The notes below the pieces were generated by a model. That model made no database searches. It was not told where the DNA came from and was given only the letters and a program-made list of their open reading frames with translations. Position numbers and translations under genes: made by a program. This document shows, piece by piece, positions 1 to 7,880 of a stretch of 13,540 nt of DNA. The stretch is from an uncultured Rhodospirillaceae bacterium (GTDB taxonomy: Bacteria; Pseudomonadota; Alphaproteobacteria; CAAGCB01; CAG-977), in NCBI GenBank assembly GCA_900553035.1, contig USCC01000059.1, forward strand, positions 1-13,540. The letters are read 5' to 3'. Within the stretch, counting starts at the first letter, position 1. The number at the start of each line of letters is the position of its first letter.

Positions 1-540
1 AGCCCCGGCCGCAGCAGTCGGCGCCGCGGTCCCAGACGCGCCGCGCCGCCGACACGAAAACGCTCGATCAGTACGGCCGCGACCTCACGGAGCTGGCCGC
101 CGGCGGGAAGATGGACCCGGTCATCGGCCGCGACCGGGAGATCGAGCGCGCCATCCAGATCCTCTCGCGCCGCAGCAAGAATAACCCCGTGCTCATCGGT
201 GAGCCCGGCGTCGGCAAGACGGCCGTGGCCGAGGGGCTGGCGCAGCGCATCTCGGACGGCAATGTGCCCGAGGACCTGCAAAAGAAACGTATCGTGAGCG
301 TGGACCTGACGGCTATGCTCGCGGGCACAAAGTACCGCGGTGACTTTGAAGAGCGCGTCAAGTGCGTCCTGCACGAGGTGCAGCGCGCGGGCAATGTCAT
401 TCTCTTCATCGACGAGCTGCACACGATCGTCGGCGCGGGCTCGGCCGAGGGCGCGATCGACGCGGCGAACATCCTCAAGCCCGCGCTCGGGCGCGACGAG
501 CTGCAGATCATCGGCGCGACGACGCTCGAGGAGTACCGAA
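1..540. other. High-GC segment of foreign composition, probable chimera or recombinant block
   Basis: By hand count the first 540 bases are about 68% GC, with single 60-base rows up to 78%. Rows from 541 onward run at 50-63%, averaging about 55%, like the rest of the window. Codon choice changes at the same place: Glu is almost always GAG, with CTC, CGC and GCG common, before 535, and mostly GAA afterwards. Encoded wording changes from ClpC-like to ClpB-like across nt 540-590. Inference: two Clp genes from different genomes were joined inside a conserved stretch, either by the assembler or by homologous recombination. Confidence 0.75.
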
Positions 541-2174
541 AATATATCGAAAAGGACGCGGCGCTCGAACGCAGATTCCAGCCCGTTCAGGTCGATGAGC
601 CGACGGTTGAGGAAACAGTGTCCATCCTGCGCGGGATTAAGGAAAAATACGAACTGCATCACGGCGTCCATATTTCGGACAGTGCGCTGGTTTCGGCGGC
701 GACACTTTCCAACCGGTATATTTCCGACCGCTTCCTGCCGGATAAGGCCATTGACCTGATGGACGAAGCGGCCAGCCGCCTGCGGATGGAGGTCGATTCC
801 AAACCGGAAGCTCTGGACGAGATTGACCGCCGCCTGATTCAGCTGAAAATCGAACGGGAAGCCCTGAAGAAGGAAACCGACGATGCGTCAAAGGAACGGC
901 TGATCAAGCTGGAGGGCGAGATTTCCGGCCTTGAGGAGGAATCAAACAAAATGTCGGCGGAATGGGCCGAAAGCAAGCAGGCTCTGGCCGGGACGTCCAA
1001 GATGCGCGAACAGCTCGACGCCGCCAAAATCGAAGTCGAAAAGGCCATGCGCGAAGGCCGATATGAACAGGCGGGCGAACTGCAGTACAAGCTGATCCCC
1101 GAACTGGAGGACAAGCTGAAAAAGGCCGAAACCGCAGCGAATGCCAGTAAGGCTTCGGTCAGCAAAACCGTGACGCCTGAAATGATCGCTTCCGTCGTGT
1201 CGCGCTGGACCGGCATTCCGGTGGACAAGATGCTGACCGGCGAACGCGAAAAGCTTCTGAATATGGAAAAGCATATTCAGGCGCGTCTGATCGGCCAGAC
1301 AAACGCGGTCAAGGCCGTGTCCGATGCCGTCCGCCGTTCGCGCTCGGGGTTGCAGGATCCGAACCGGCCGATGGGATCGTTCCTGTTCCTGGGGCCGACA
1401 GGCGTCGGCAAGACCGAACTGGCACGTTCTCTGGCGGAATTCCTGTTTGATGATGAAACGGCGATGATCCGTATCGATATGTCCGAGTATATGGAAAAAC
1501 ACGCGGTCTCACGTCTGGTCGGCGCTCCTCCGGGATATGTCGGTTATGACCAGGGCGGTTCGCTGACCGAGGCCGTCCGCCGCCGCCCGTATCAGGTAAT
1601 TCTGTTTGATGAAGTCGAAAAGGCGCATCCGGACGTGTTCAACATCCTGTTACAGGTTCTGGACGACGGACGTTTGACGGACGGGCAGGGGCGCACGGTT
1701 GATTTCAAAAATACGATCATCATCCTGACGTCAAACCTTGGAGCCGAGATTATGGCAAACGTGCCCGACGGTGAAGACTTTACAAAAGTCCGTCCCGAAG
1801 TGATGGACGTCGTTCGCCGCGCTTTCCGACCCGAGTTCCTGAACCGTCTGGATGAAATCATCCTGTTCCATCGTCTGAACCGGACGGATATGGCCGGAAT
1901 CGTTCAGATTCAGCTGAAACGTCTGAACGCCCGGCTGGCCGAACGGCATATCGCGCTTGATCTGGATGATACGGCGCTGACGTGGCTGGCGAACAAGGGG
2001 TACGAACCGATGTACGGTGCGCGTCCGCTGAAACGTCTGATACAGCGCGAACTTGAAAATCCGCTGGCGATCGCGATTCTGGACGGTCATATCCGGGATA
2101 ATTCCACCGTCAAAATCCGGGTGAAGGACGGTGCTCTGGTCATTGATCAGGAACAGAGTCTTGCCGTCGTGTAA
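3..2174 (+). CDS. clpB: Clp/Hsp100 AAA+ ATPase, 5'-truncated, ClpC-like start joined to ClpB
   Basis: This is a hexameric AAA+ disaggregase that threads aggregated protein through its pore, working with DnaK when it is ClpB. The frame is open to the left window edge, so the ATG at 111 is internal; codons 3-110 already encode the family motif YGRDLTEL. Visible parts are NBD1 with Walker A GEPGVGKT (nt 198-221) and Walker B FIDE (about nt 408), a long coiled-coil M domain (about nt 810-1160), NBD2 with Walker A GPTGVGKT (nt 1392-1415) and Walker B FDEVEK (about nt 1605), and the sensor-2 motif GARPLKRL near the end. About 723 residues are present; full ClpB is about 860, so the N-domain lies outside. 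The part from about nt 590 on is clearly ClpB (long M domain, DSALVSAATLSNRYISDRFL). The part before 540 has ClpC-style wording (AGTKYRGDFEERV, GAGSAEGAIDAANILKPAL) and different base composition, so the gene as read may not exist in one cell. Confidence 0.93.
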   Translation, partial: PRPQQSAPRSQTRRAADTKTLDQYGRDLTELAAGGKMDPVIGRDREIERAIQILSRRSKNNPVLIGEPGVGKTAVAEGLAQRISDGNVPEDLQKKRIVSVDLTAMLAGTKYRGDFEERVKCVLHEVQRAGNVILFIDELHTIVGAGSAEGAIDAANILKPALGRDELQIIGATTLEEYRKYIEKDAALERRFQPVQVDEPTVEETVSILRGIKEKYELHHGVHISDSALVSAATLSNRYISDRFLPDKAIDLMDEAASRLRMEVDSKPEALDEIDRRLIQLKIEREALKKETDDASKERLIKLEGEISGLEEESNKMSAEWAESKQALAGTSKMREQLDAAKIEVEKAMREGRYEQAGELQYKLIPELEDKLKKAETAANASKASVSKTVTPEMIASVVSRWTGIPVDKMLTGEREKLLNMEKHIQARLIGQTNAVKAVSDAVRRSRSGLQDPNRPMGSFLFLGPTGVGKTELARSLAEFLFDDETAMIRIDMSEYMEKHAVSRLVGAPPGYVGYDQGGSLTEAVRRRPYQVILFDEVEKAHPDVFNILLQVLDDGRLTDGQGRTVDFKNTIIILTSNLGAEIMANVPDGEDFTKVRPEVMDVVRRAFRPEFLNRLDEIILFHRLNRTDMAGIVQIQLKRLNARLAERHIALDLDDTALTWLANKGYEPMYGARPLKRLIQRELENPLAIAILDGHIRDNSTVKIRVKDGALVIDQEQSLAVV

Positions 2175-2193
2175 TCCGATTCGCTTCTGACAG

Positions 2194-2223
2194 AACAGCC
2201 CCGTTTTCCGGGGCTGTTTTTTT
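2194..2223 (+). terminator. Intrinsic terminator of clpB
   Basis: A perfect 10-bp stem (AACAGCCCCG at 2194-2203 with CGGGGCTGTT at 2209-2218) has a 5-base loop (TTTTC) and is followed by five more T (2219-2223). It begins 19 bases after the clpB stop. On the minus strand the stem lacks a proper T-run, so it serves clpB mainly; it sits 30 bases past the stop of the converging lipoprotein gene. Confidence 0.93.
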
Positions 2224-2248
2224 GGGATGAATGCCGGGAAACGGCGCT

Positions 2249-3493
2249 TTAATCCTGCTGTTTCAGTTCTTTGATGTCTTCGTTGGAGAAGCGCATGCCG
2301 GTCAGAAGGCACATCTCTGACAGTTCGATATTCGTCCGCGGCATATGCTGTCCGTATACGTAAGCCCCGGCAAAACGTTTGAATTCCTGCGAATGAAGCG
2401 TGCGGCCGGGCCCCAGAGCGATCCACGTCTGATCCGGCAGGATCATGTATTTCAGACTGCTGTAATATTCCAGCTGGCTGCGTCCGAGAGCCGTTTTTTC
2501 AATGCGTGAGTAGGACGGATCGCGGCTGAGAGCCAGAGAGGCTTCGACCAGTCCCAGAGACAGTGCGCAGCTGTTGACCGTTGTGTCATGCTGAGTATAG
2601 ATGTTTTCCAGAAGGTTCATGGTCTGGCGTGCGGCAAATTCGGCCAGCGCCGGATTGCCTGTTTTCTGGTAGCGCGTGTAGGCGGCCGTCATGTCCCATG
2701 TATAATCCTGCAGGTCACTGATGGAACGCGGCGACGCCAGGAAGAAAAGATCCATCTTTTTGAGCAGATCCGGGATTTCCGGGTCATTGGGTTCCATGCG
2801 ATCGTAATAGGCAAACGCCAGCCACAGTTCGGGCAGGAAAACCGACGATTCCCGCGATCCGCTCTCCAGCGCCTTTTTCGTATGGTAAATCAGAGCCTCC
2901 CGCCATTTGGTGCGCATATCGACATAGGCTGTATCGCTGGTGGATTCCCAATAGGTCAGCTCCGTCATGAACGCAAACGCCGTCGCGACGATTTCGGCGT
3001 CAAGGCGCTGTTTGCGGTATTCCGGGGTAAAGCGTTCAGGGTTGGGTTCCAATCCGGAAATGGAGCCGCTTTTATTGTAATAAAAGGACAGCAGCTGTCC
3101 CGGCACATCCTTGCGCGCCAGAGAAACGGCCGCGTATCCCTTGAGGGCGTTGTTGACGCTTTCCCGAATGATGACGGCGCGGTGCGGGTCAATGTTGTTG
3201 CGGATCAGGAATGCATAGTATTTTGACAGGACGTATCCTGCCTGCGCCTGATGAACGATATTGTCCCATGCCGTATAGTTCCCTGTGATGAAATCGTATT
3301 CGTATTTGAAAAATCCGTCGGACTGCTGCTGATTGACCAGAAACTGTGCCGATAGAGCCAGATAATCAAGGACTTTTGTCGGCTTGGCCAGCTGAGGTTC
3401 CGCGCTTTCCGGAGCCGTTTCCTTTTTCAGGCAGGACATGGCCAGAAACGGAAAAAACAGAAGAAACAGGATTTTAACAGTTTTACGGGACAT
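2249..3493 (-). CDS. Putative lipoprotein, probably alpha/alpha-helical barrel fold, function unknown
   Basis: This is a 414-residue exported protein I cannot assign to a named function. The N-terminus is a signal peptide: charged start (MSRKTVK), hydrophobic core (ILFLLFFPFLA), then MSC with Cys21. This is a usable but not ideal lipobox, with Ala at -3 and Met at -2. The mature part begins with a low-complexity linker (about 22-40). It then becomes helix-rich, with blocks such as QQQSDGFFKYEYDFITGNY and DNIVHQAQAGYVLSKYY, and repeated aromatic- and Leu-rich helices to the end. The DGFFKYEYD and DNIVHQA wording recalls alpha/alpha-toroid proteins (glycosidase-like or terpene-cyclase-like), but I see no firm catalytic signature. 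A GGAGAG ribosome site lies 8 bases before the ATG. The gene is single, converges on clpB and diverges from the lipid A operon, which fits an envelope role. Confidence 0.85.
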   Translation of the reverse strand: MSRKTVKILFLLFFPFLAMSCLKKETAPESAEPQLAKPTKVLDYLALSAQFLVNQQQSDGFFKYEYDFITGNYTAWDNIVHQAQAGYVLSKYYAFLIRNNIDPHRAVIIRESVNNALKGYAAVSLARKDVPGQLLSFYYNKSGSISGLEPNPERFTPEYRKQRLDAEIVATAFAFMTELTYWESTSDTAYVDMRTKWREALIYHTKKALESGSRESSVFLPELWLAFAYYDRMEPNDPEIPDLLKKMDLFFLASPRSISDLQDYTWDMTAAYTRYQKTGNPALAEFAARQTMNLLENIYTQHDTTVNSCALSLGLVEASLALSRDPSYSRIEKTALGRSQLEYYSSLKYMILPDQTWIALGPGRTLHSQEFKRFAGAYVYGQHMPRTNIELSEMCLLTGMRFSNEDIKELKQQD

Positions 3494-3522
3494 TCTTTTT
3501 CTCTCCGGTAAGATTCCTGTTC

Positions 3523-3551
3523 AGTTTAAAAAGGGAAAAGAATAAAATCAA
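3523..3551 (-). promoter_or_regulatory. Candidate sigma70-type promoter of the lipoprotein gene
   Basis: On the minus strand, TTGATT (plus positions 3546-3551) and TAAACT (3523-3528) are separated by exactly 17 bases; each matches 4 of 6 consensus positions. The -10 box ends about 30 bases before the start codon at 3493. The spacer is T-rich on this strand. Inference only. Confidence 0.45.
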
Positions 3552-3563
3552 AGTGAAAATAAA

Positions 3564-3592
3564 TTGTTTTGTTTTTTCCTCTATGCGATACA
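3564..3592 (+). promoter_or_regulatory. Weak candidate promoter of the lipid A operon
   Basis: The 152-base divergent gap (3494-3645) is much more AT-rich than its surroundings and must hold promoters for both directions. On the plus strand the best pair I can see is TTGTTT (3564-3569) and GATACA (3587-3592) with a 17-base spacer. The -10 match is only 3 of 6, so the true start could lie elsewhere in this gap. Confidence 0.25.
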
Positions 3593-3645
3593 TGAACAAA
3601 AGGCTAATATTCAGCGACGGGCTTTATACGTGAACGGTACGGTAT

Positions 3646-4347
3646 ATGATTAAAAAAATAGGCAGCAGCGCATTCGTTCAGGGATTGCTGGGGTATCTTG
3701 TTTACCTGTACGGGATGCTGGCTATCCGGACGACTCGCTGGACAATCGAAGGGTGGCCGGAGGAGATGGACCGGAAAAAGGAATCTTTTCTGATGCTTTT
3801 TTGGCACGGCCGTTTCTTTACGGGCGGCATCATCTTTACCGTAAAAAAGCCGAAAATGAAATGTTACGTTCTGTCTTCGCTGCACCGTGACGGGCGGATT
3901 CTGGCGTCGCTGATGGAACGTGTGAATGCCGCACCGATTGACGGTTCGGCAAGGCGCGGAGGTGTCGGCGCCGTGCTGGCGATCCGCCGCGCCCTGAAAG
4001 AGGAATCGATCATCACGATTACGCCGGACAGCCGCCGCCCCGGTTTCCGGATGAGCCGTGGATCCATTATCATTGCCCGCGATTCGGGCTGTCCCATCGT
4101 GCCGATGGCTTTTTCCAGCAACCGCGCGAAACGTTTGAAGACATGGGACCGGTGCCTTCTTCCTTTGCCGTTCGGCAAGGGAGTTGTCCTGGCCGGCGAG
4201 CCGGTTTACATTCCGGCCGAAGCGGATGAAAAATCCATTGAAGAATGGCGGAAAATTATTGAAAATAAACTGAATGAACTGACCGTTGAAGCCGATCGGC
4301 GCACCGGTTTTCCCGTTGATGCGGAATTGATGAAAAAGGACGCTTGA
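3646..4347 (+). CDS. DUF374 lysophospholipid acyltransferase-like protein
   Basis: This 233-residue membrane-associated protein belongs to the DUF374 branch of the LPLAT acyltransferase superfamily. It has a hydrophobic N-terminus (about residues 10-30, GLLGYLVYLYGMLAI), then the blocks typical of the family: FWHGR (52-56), SLHRDGR (78-84), GSARRGG (100-106) and TPDSRRPG (126-133, usually TPDGPRGP). GCPIVPMAF (148-156) follows. The Asp and following basic/Gly pattern remain, but the usual GPRG is changed, so acceptor binding may differ. In many alphaproteobacteria this family lies directly before waaA. The precise reaction is not established; acyl transfer in lipid A or phospholipid metabolism is inferred from fold and context. 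It is the first gene of the operon, with the next start only 3 bases after its stop. The ribosome binding site before ATG 3646 is weak. Confidence 0.9.
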   Translation: MIKKIGSSAFVQGLLGYLVYLYGMLAIRTTRWTIEGWPEEMDRKKESFLMLFWHGRFFTGGIIFTVKKPKMKCYVLSSLHRDGRILASLMERVNAAPIDGSARRGGVGAVLAIRRALKEESIITITPDSRRPGFRMSRGSIIIARDSGCPIVPMAFSSNRAKRLKTWDRCLLPLPFGKGVVLAGEPVYIPAEADEKSIEEWRKIIENKLNELTVEADRRTGFPVDAELMKKDA

Positions 4348-4350
4348 CCG

Positions 4351-5646
4351 ATGAGTTTGAAATGTCTTTCCCTGTACCGTTTTGCAACATACGCTGCCGC
4401 GCCGCTGGTCTGGACCTGTCTGGCATATCGGAAAGCGAAAGGCAAGGAGGATCTGGAGCGTTTTCCCGAACGCCTGGGGATCCCGTCGCGTCCGCGGCCG
4501 GAAGGGCGTCTGATCTGGATGCACGGGGCAAGCGTCGGTGAAACGCTGTCCATGCTTCCCCTGATTAACAGAATCACGGAAACCTGCCCCGACATGCACA
4601 TATTGGTGACTTCGGGAACGGTTACGTCCGCCCACCTGATGGCTCGGCGTCTTCCTGAACGCGCTTTTCATCAGTACATTCCCGTTGACGGGATGCCGTA
4701 TGCGACCCGTTTTGTGGATTACTGGAAGCCGGACATGGTGCTGTGGCTGGAATCCGAATTCTGGCCGAACATTCTTTCCATTGTCGGAGAACGCGAAATT
4801 CCCCTGTTCCTGGTTAATGGGCGTGTTTCGGATAAATCTTTCCGCCGGTGGAAAAGAATGCAGAAGTTCAGCGCCGAAATCCAGGAGCTGTTCACCGAAT
4901 CCTTTGGTCAGACGGACATGGACGCCGACCGCCTTGCTGTTCTGGGAGCGCGGAAAACCGCCTGTTTCGGCAACCTGAAATTTGCCGCTCCGGAATTGCC
5001 GTACAATGCGGATGAACTGAAAAAAGTAACGGATGCGCTCGGCAGCCGTCCGTGCTGGATCGCGGCCAGCACGCATGCCGATGAGGAAACGGACGCCGCG
5101 TTTGTTCATGAAGAACTGCGCAAAACACTGCCGGATATTTTTACGGTCATTGCTCCGCGTCATCCGAACCGCGGCGATGAAATTGAAAAGATGCTCCAGT
5201 CCCGCGGCCTGAAAGTCGCACGCCGTTCCCGCGGTGATGAAATCACGGCGCAGACAGATGTGTACCTGGCGGATACGATCGGAGAAATGGGGCTGTTCTA
5301 CCGTATGGCGCCCATTGCGTTTGTGGGCGGGTCGCTGATTCCTTTCGGGGGACAGAACATGATCGAACCGGCGCGCCTGAAGCGAGCCGTACTGTGCGGC
5401 CCTCATACGGGGAATTTCAAGGAAATCGTCGCTCGTTCCACGGCGGCCGGTGCCTTGACCGTCGTCCAGAATAAAGAAGAACTGGCCGATGAAGTGAAAC
5501 GGTTGTTGACCGACACGGCTCTGCTTGATAAAAAACAGAAAAACGCGGCGGCCTTCGCGGCAACGGAATCCGGTGTGCTGGATCGCCTGATGCAGGCTTT
5601 GGAGCCTTATTTCAATCGGAAGGAGCAGGTGACGGAATGCCCATGA
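4351..5646 (+). CDS. waaA: 3-deoxy-D-manno-octulosonic acid (Kdo) transferase
   Basis: WaaA (KdtA) moves Kdo from CMP-Kdo to the lipid A precursor at the inner face of the inner membrane, starting the LPS core. The 431 residues match the family's usual length (about 420-430). An N-terminal hydrophobic anchor (about 8-25) precedes WMHGASVGET (57-65), whose Glu64 corresponds to the catalytic base. Then come TSGTVTSA (87-94), WLESEFWPN (132-140), GNLKF (207-211) and the CMP-Kdo-binding C-terminal half: AASTH (238-242), APRHPNR (268-274) and GGSLIPFGGQNMIEP (326-340). This is a GT-B enzyme of CAZy family GT30. The start follows the DUF374 stop by 3 bases, with AAAGGA about 10 bases upstream. The last 10 bases overlap lpxK, which suggests translational coupling. 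Whether it adds one or two Kdo units cannot be read from the sequence. Confidence 0.97.
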   Translation: MSLKCLSLYRFATYAAAPLVWTCLAYRKAKGKEDLERFPERLGIPSRPRPEGRLIWMHGASVGETLSMLPLINRITETCPDMHILVTSGTVTSAHLMARRLPERAFHQYIPVDGMPYATRFVDYWKPDMVLWLESEFWPNILSIVGEREIPLFLVNGRVSDKSFRRWKRMQKFSAEIQELFTESFGQTDMDADRLAVLGARKTACFGNLKFAAPELPYNADELKKVTDALGSRPCWIAASTHADEETDAAFVHEELRKTLPDIFTVIAPRHPNRGDEIEKMLQSRGLKVARRSRGDEITAQTDVYLADTIGEMGLFYRMAPIAFVGGSLIPFGGQNMIEPARLKRAVLCGPHTGNFKEIVARSTAAGALTVVQNKEELADEVKRLLTDTALLDKKQKNAAAFAATESGVLDRLMQALEPYFNRKEQVTECP

Positions 5647-6629
5647 AATCCCCTGAATTTTGGCAAAAGCAGAATACGTTTCTTTCAAAACTCCTGTCGC
5701 CCCTTGGCCGGCTGTACGCTTTTTTTCATGACAAACGGATGAAAATGGCGAAGCCTTACAAAGCGAAGGTTCCCGTTGTGTGTATCGGCAATCTGGTGAT
5801 GGGCGGCGTCGGTAAAACGCCGCTGGCCATTTCCATTGCGGAGTTTTTCAAAATGAACGGCCGCCGTCCGGTTTTTCTGACACGGGGATACGGCGGCGGC
5901 CTGTCGGACGTCCTGGTTGACCTGGACAGGCACACGGCAAGGGACGTCGGCGATGAAGCCATGCTTTTGGCTCGCGTCGCCCCGACTATTGTTGACGTGA
6001 ACCGGGCACGCGGTGCGAAATCCGCTGAAAAAATCGGAGCGGACGTCATTATCATGGACGACGGATTCCAGAATCCGAAACTGGTCAAGGATTTGTCTTT
6101 TGCTGTTTTCGACGGGCGTTATGGCTTCGGCAATGAAAAGGTCTTTCCTGCGGGGCCTTTACGCGAACCTTTGGAAGACGGTCTGAAACGCGCGAACGCC
6201 TTTATCGTTGTCGGACAGGACAAAAGCGGCGTCCGTGCCCGGATTGAAAAAGACTTTCCTTTCCTGCCTTTTATCGGCGTCCATATTGAGCAGTCGCTGG
6301 AAAAGATTCAGCAGTTGGCCGGTATGAAGGTTTTTGCGTTCGCCGGAATCGGTTTCCCGGACAAGTTTTTCGATATGCTTGAGGAATACGGGTGTGAGCT
6401 GGTGGGGCGGCGGGCGTTTTCGGATCATTATCCTTATACGGATGCCGATCTGACCGATCTGGTGACCGAAGCCGAGAAGCGCGGCGCCGTTCTGGTGACG
6501 ACCTCAAAGGACAGCGTCCGTGTTCCGCCCCGTTTCATGCCGCGGATTCAGGTGGTCGAGGCCTACAGCGTCTGGGACACGCCGGACGCCATGATCTCCT
6601 TCCTGTCCGCCCTGCCGCATAAGGATTGA
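5637..6629 (+). CDS. lpxK: Tetraacyldisaccharide 4'-kinase
   Basis: LpxK phosphorylates the 4' position of the tetraacyldisaccharide-1-phosphate to give lipid IVA, at the cytoplasmic face of the inner membrane. The protein has 330 residues, normal for the family. An N-terminal amphipathic or membrane segment (about 14-35) leads into IGNLVMGGVGKTP (50-62), the P-loop. LTRGYGGG (81-88), VGDEAMLLAR (104-113), the Walker-B-like DDGFQNP (141-147) and PAGPLREP (171-178) follow. The ATG at 5637 lies inside the end of waaA and 11 bases after a strong GGAAGGAG site (5618-5625). A second ATG at 5643 is possible but is farther from that site. In the pathway LpxK acts just before WaaA, although it is encoded after it here, as in many alphaproteobacteria. 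The small DUF2093 gene often seen after lpxK in that class is absent. Confidence 0.97.
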   Translation: MPMKSPEFWQKQNTFLSKLLSPLGRLYAFFHDKRMKMAKPYKAKVPVVCIGNLVMGGVGKTPLAISIAEFFKMNGRRPVFLTRGYGGGLSDVLVDLDRHTARDVGDEAMLLARVAPTIVDVNRARGAKSAEKIGADVIIMDDGFQNPKLVKDLSFAVFDGRYGFGNEKVFPAGPLREPLEDGLKRANAFIVVGQDKSGVRARIEKDFPFLPFIGVHIEQSLEKIQQLAGMKVFAFAGIGFPDKFFDMLEEYGCELVGRRAFSDHYPYTDADLTDLVTEAEKRGAVLVTTSKDSVRVPPRFMPRIQVVEAYSVWDTPDAMISFLSALPHKD

Positions 6630-6635
6630 TGTCGG

Positions 6636-7667
6636 GTGGCCGCGCAAAAAGAGATACACGTCTTCCGCACGAAAAAAAGTGCCTTTGACAAGTACGTCCG
6701 TTATCCGGCAGAGCTTGCCGGCGTCGTGATTTTGTGTGGTTTTCTGAGGATACTGCCGCTGGACTGGGCATCGGCGCTGGGTGGGTTCATCGGTCGCCAT
6801 ATCGGTCCGCGGATGCGTGTTTCATGGGTGGCACGTTATAACCTGATGAAGGCTTTTCCGGAAAAAACGCCGGTTGAAATCGATGCGATTGTCGTCCGCA
6901 TGTGGGACAATCTGGGACGGACATTCGCGGAATATCCTCATCTGCGTTTCTTATCGACGCATTATGAAAAACGGGTTGAATTTATGCGGCCCGAACTGTT
7001 CCGGCAGCTCCGCGATGACGGAATGCCGGGAATTTTCTTTTCCGCCCACATCGGAAACTGGGAGGTCTCGTCGATTTCGGCGAACATGCTCGGGATTCCT
7101 TTTCACCGGATTTACCGGTTTTCAAACAACCCGCTTGTCGAATGGCTGTTCCGTTATTACCGCCAAAAAATTCCGGGTGAGCTTCTGCCCAAAGGCACAT
7201 CAGGCATGCGCCGTGTCGTCGAACTGATGAACCGGGAAGGGCACCTGGCCCTTCTGGTTGACCAGAAAATGAATGATGGAATTGAAGCCCCGTTCTTCGG
7301 ATACCCGGCCATGACGACGCCGGCGCTGGCTCGGCTGGCGCTGAAATACGGATGCCCGGTGCTTCCGGTGCGGAGCCGGAGGAGCGGCGGTGCTCATTTC
7401 CAGCTGTTGCCGGATGATCTCCTGACATTCCGGAAGACGGGGAATATCGCCGAAGATACCAGACGCTTTACGGCGGAAACAAACCGGATCCTGGAACGCT
7501 GGATCCGCGACGATCCCGCACAGTGGCTGTGGGTTCACAAACGCTGGCCGGATTCAAACATGGGGTCAATACGGCTGTATGCGGACAGACACTTATGGAA
7601 AAAAGGCATCAAACCACCGGAACTGTTCGCCGAAGCCATCTCGGGCCGTCGAAACGAAGAAGCATAA
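6636..7667 (+). CDS. lpxL: Lipid A late acyltransferase (LpxL/HtrB family), GTG start
   Basis: This enzyme transfers an acyl chain from acyl-ACP onto the hydroxyl of a primary chain of Kdo-modified lipid A. It has 343 residues with an N-terminal hydrophobic stretch (about 25-50) and the acyltransferase catalytic motif HIGNWE (His138 to Glu143) in FFSAHIGNWEV. LVDQKMNDGIEAPFFG (207-222) is the second family signature, followed by TPALARLALKYGCPVLPV. A GTG start at 6636 is chosen because AAGGA at 6621-6625 lies 10 bases before it. The ATG at 6629, overlapping the lpxK stop, opens a frame that closes after about 20 codons. It is the last gene of the operon; the gap to lpxK is 6 bases. LpxL, LpxM and related late acyltransferases cannot be separated from motifs alone, so the symbol is tentative at paralogue level. 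Confidence 0.93.
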   Translation: MAAQKEIHVFRTKKSAFDKYVRYPAELAGVVILCGFLRILPLDWASALGGFIGRHIGPRMRVSWVARYNLMKAFPEKTPVEIDAIVVRMWDNLGRTFAEYPHLRFLSTHYEKRVEFMRPELFRQLRDDGMPGIFFSAHIGNWEVSSISANMLGIPFHRIYRFSNNPLVEWLFRYYRQKIPGELLPKGTSGMRRVVELMNREGHLALLVDQKMNDGIEAPFFGYPAMTTPALARLALKYGCPVLPVRSRRSGGAHFQLLPDDLLTFRKTGNIAEDTRRFTAETNRILERWIRDDPAQWLWVHKRWPDSNMGSIRLYADRHLWKKGIKPPELFAEAISGRRNEEA

Positions 7668-7711
7668 TTCGTTCCCCGAAAAAACGTTTTCGGAAGACAG
7701 AGAGGTGAGGG

Positions 7712-7750
7712 ATATCAGTCTTATTAAAAACGGCTGACTTCTGATATTTT
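7712..7750 (+). terminator. Weak hairpin after the lipid A operon
   Basis: ATATCAG (7712-7718) pairs with CTGATAT (7741-7747), followed by TTT and further pyrimidines. The loop is long (22 bases), though CAGTC/GGCTG inside can form an alternative stem. It lies about 45 bases after the lpxL stop. It is a poor match to an intrinsic terminator, but I see none better. Confidence 0.3.
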
Positions 7751-7787
7751 CTGCTTCCAGAAGAAGGTTTTCCGGCGCGTGGGCGAA

Positions 7788-7880
7788 ACTTTGAAATAAG
7801 GAGAAGATTTCTTTTAGTCTCTGTCCTGCCGCATTTTCCGTTTCCGCCTTCGAGACGGTTCCGCCTCACATCTCCAGCCC
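7788..7880. repeat. Possible highly degenerate fourth repeat unit
   Basis: This stretch precedes the three clear units and keeps a similar order of words: a purine-rich block with GAAATAAGGAGAAG, then GTCTCTGTC, CTGCCGCATTTTCCGT and a GC-rich tail. The best match is to GTCTCGTCAGG and CTTGCCTATTTTCCGT of the first clear unit. Its second half does not align. It has no convincing reading frame. Confidence 0.35.

Noticed and set aside
111..113. ATG at 111 as the true clp start
   Set aside because: It is in the middle of the conserved GKMDPVIGRD motif, and the frame is open with family sequence upstream to the window edge.
3604..5688. 694-codon open frame on the minus strand opposite the DUF374 and waaA genes
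   Set aside because: It lies fully antisense to two clear conserved genes, has low-complexity His/Arg/Phe-rich wording and no domain signature; it is a codon-bias shadow.
7676..7693. CCGAAAA/TTTTCGG hairpin just after lpxL as a terminator
   Set aside because: It has only a 7-bp stem and no T-run follows it on the plus strand.
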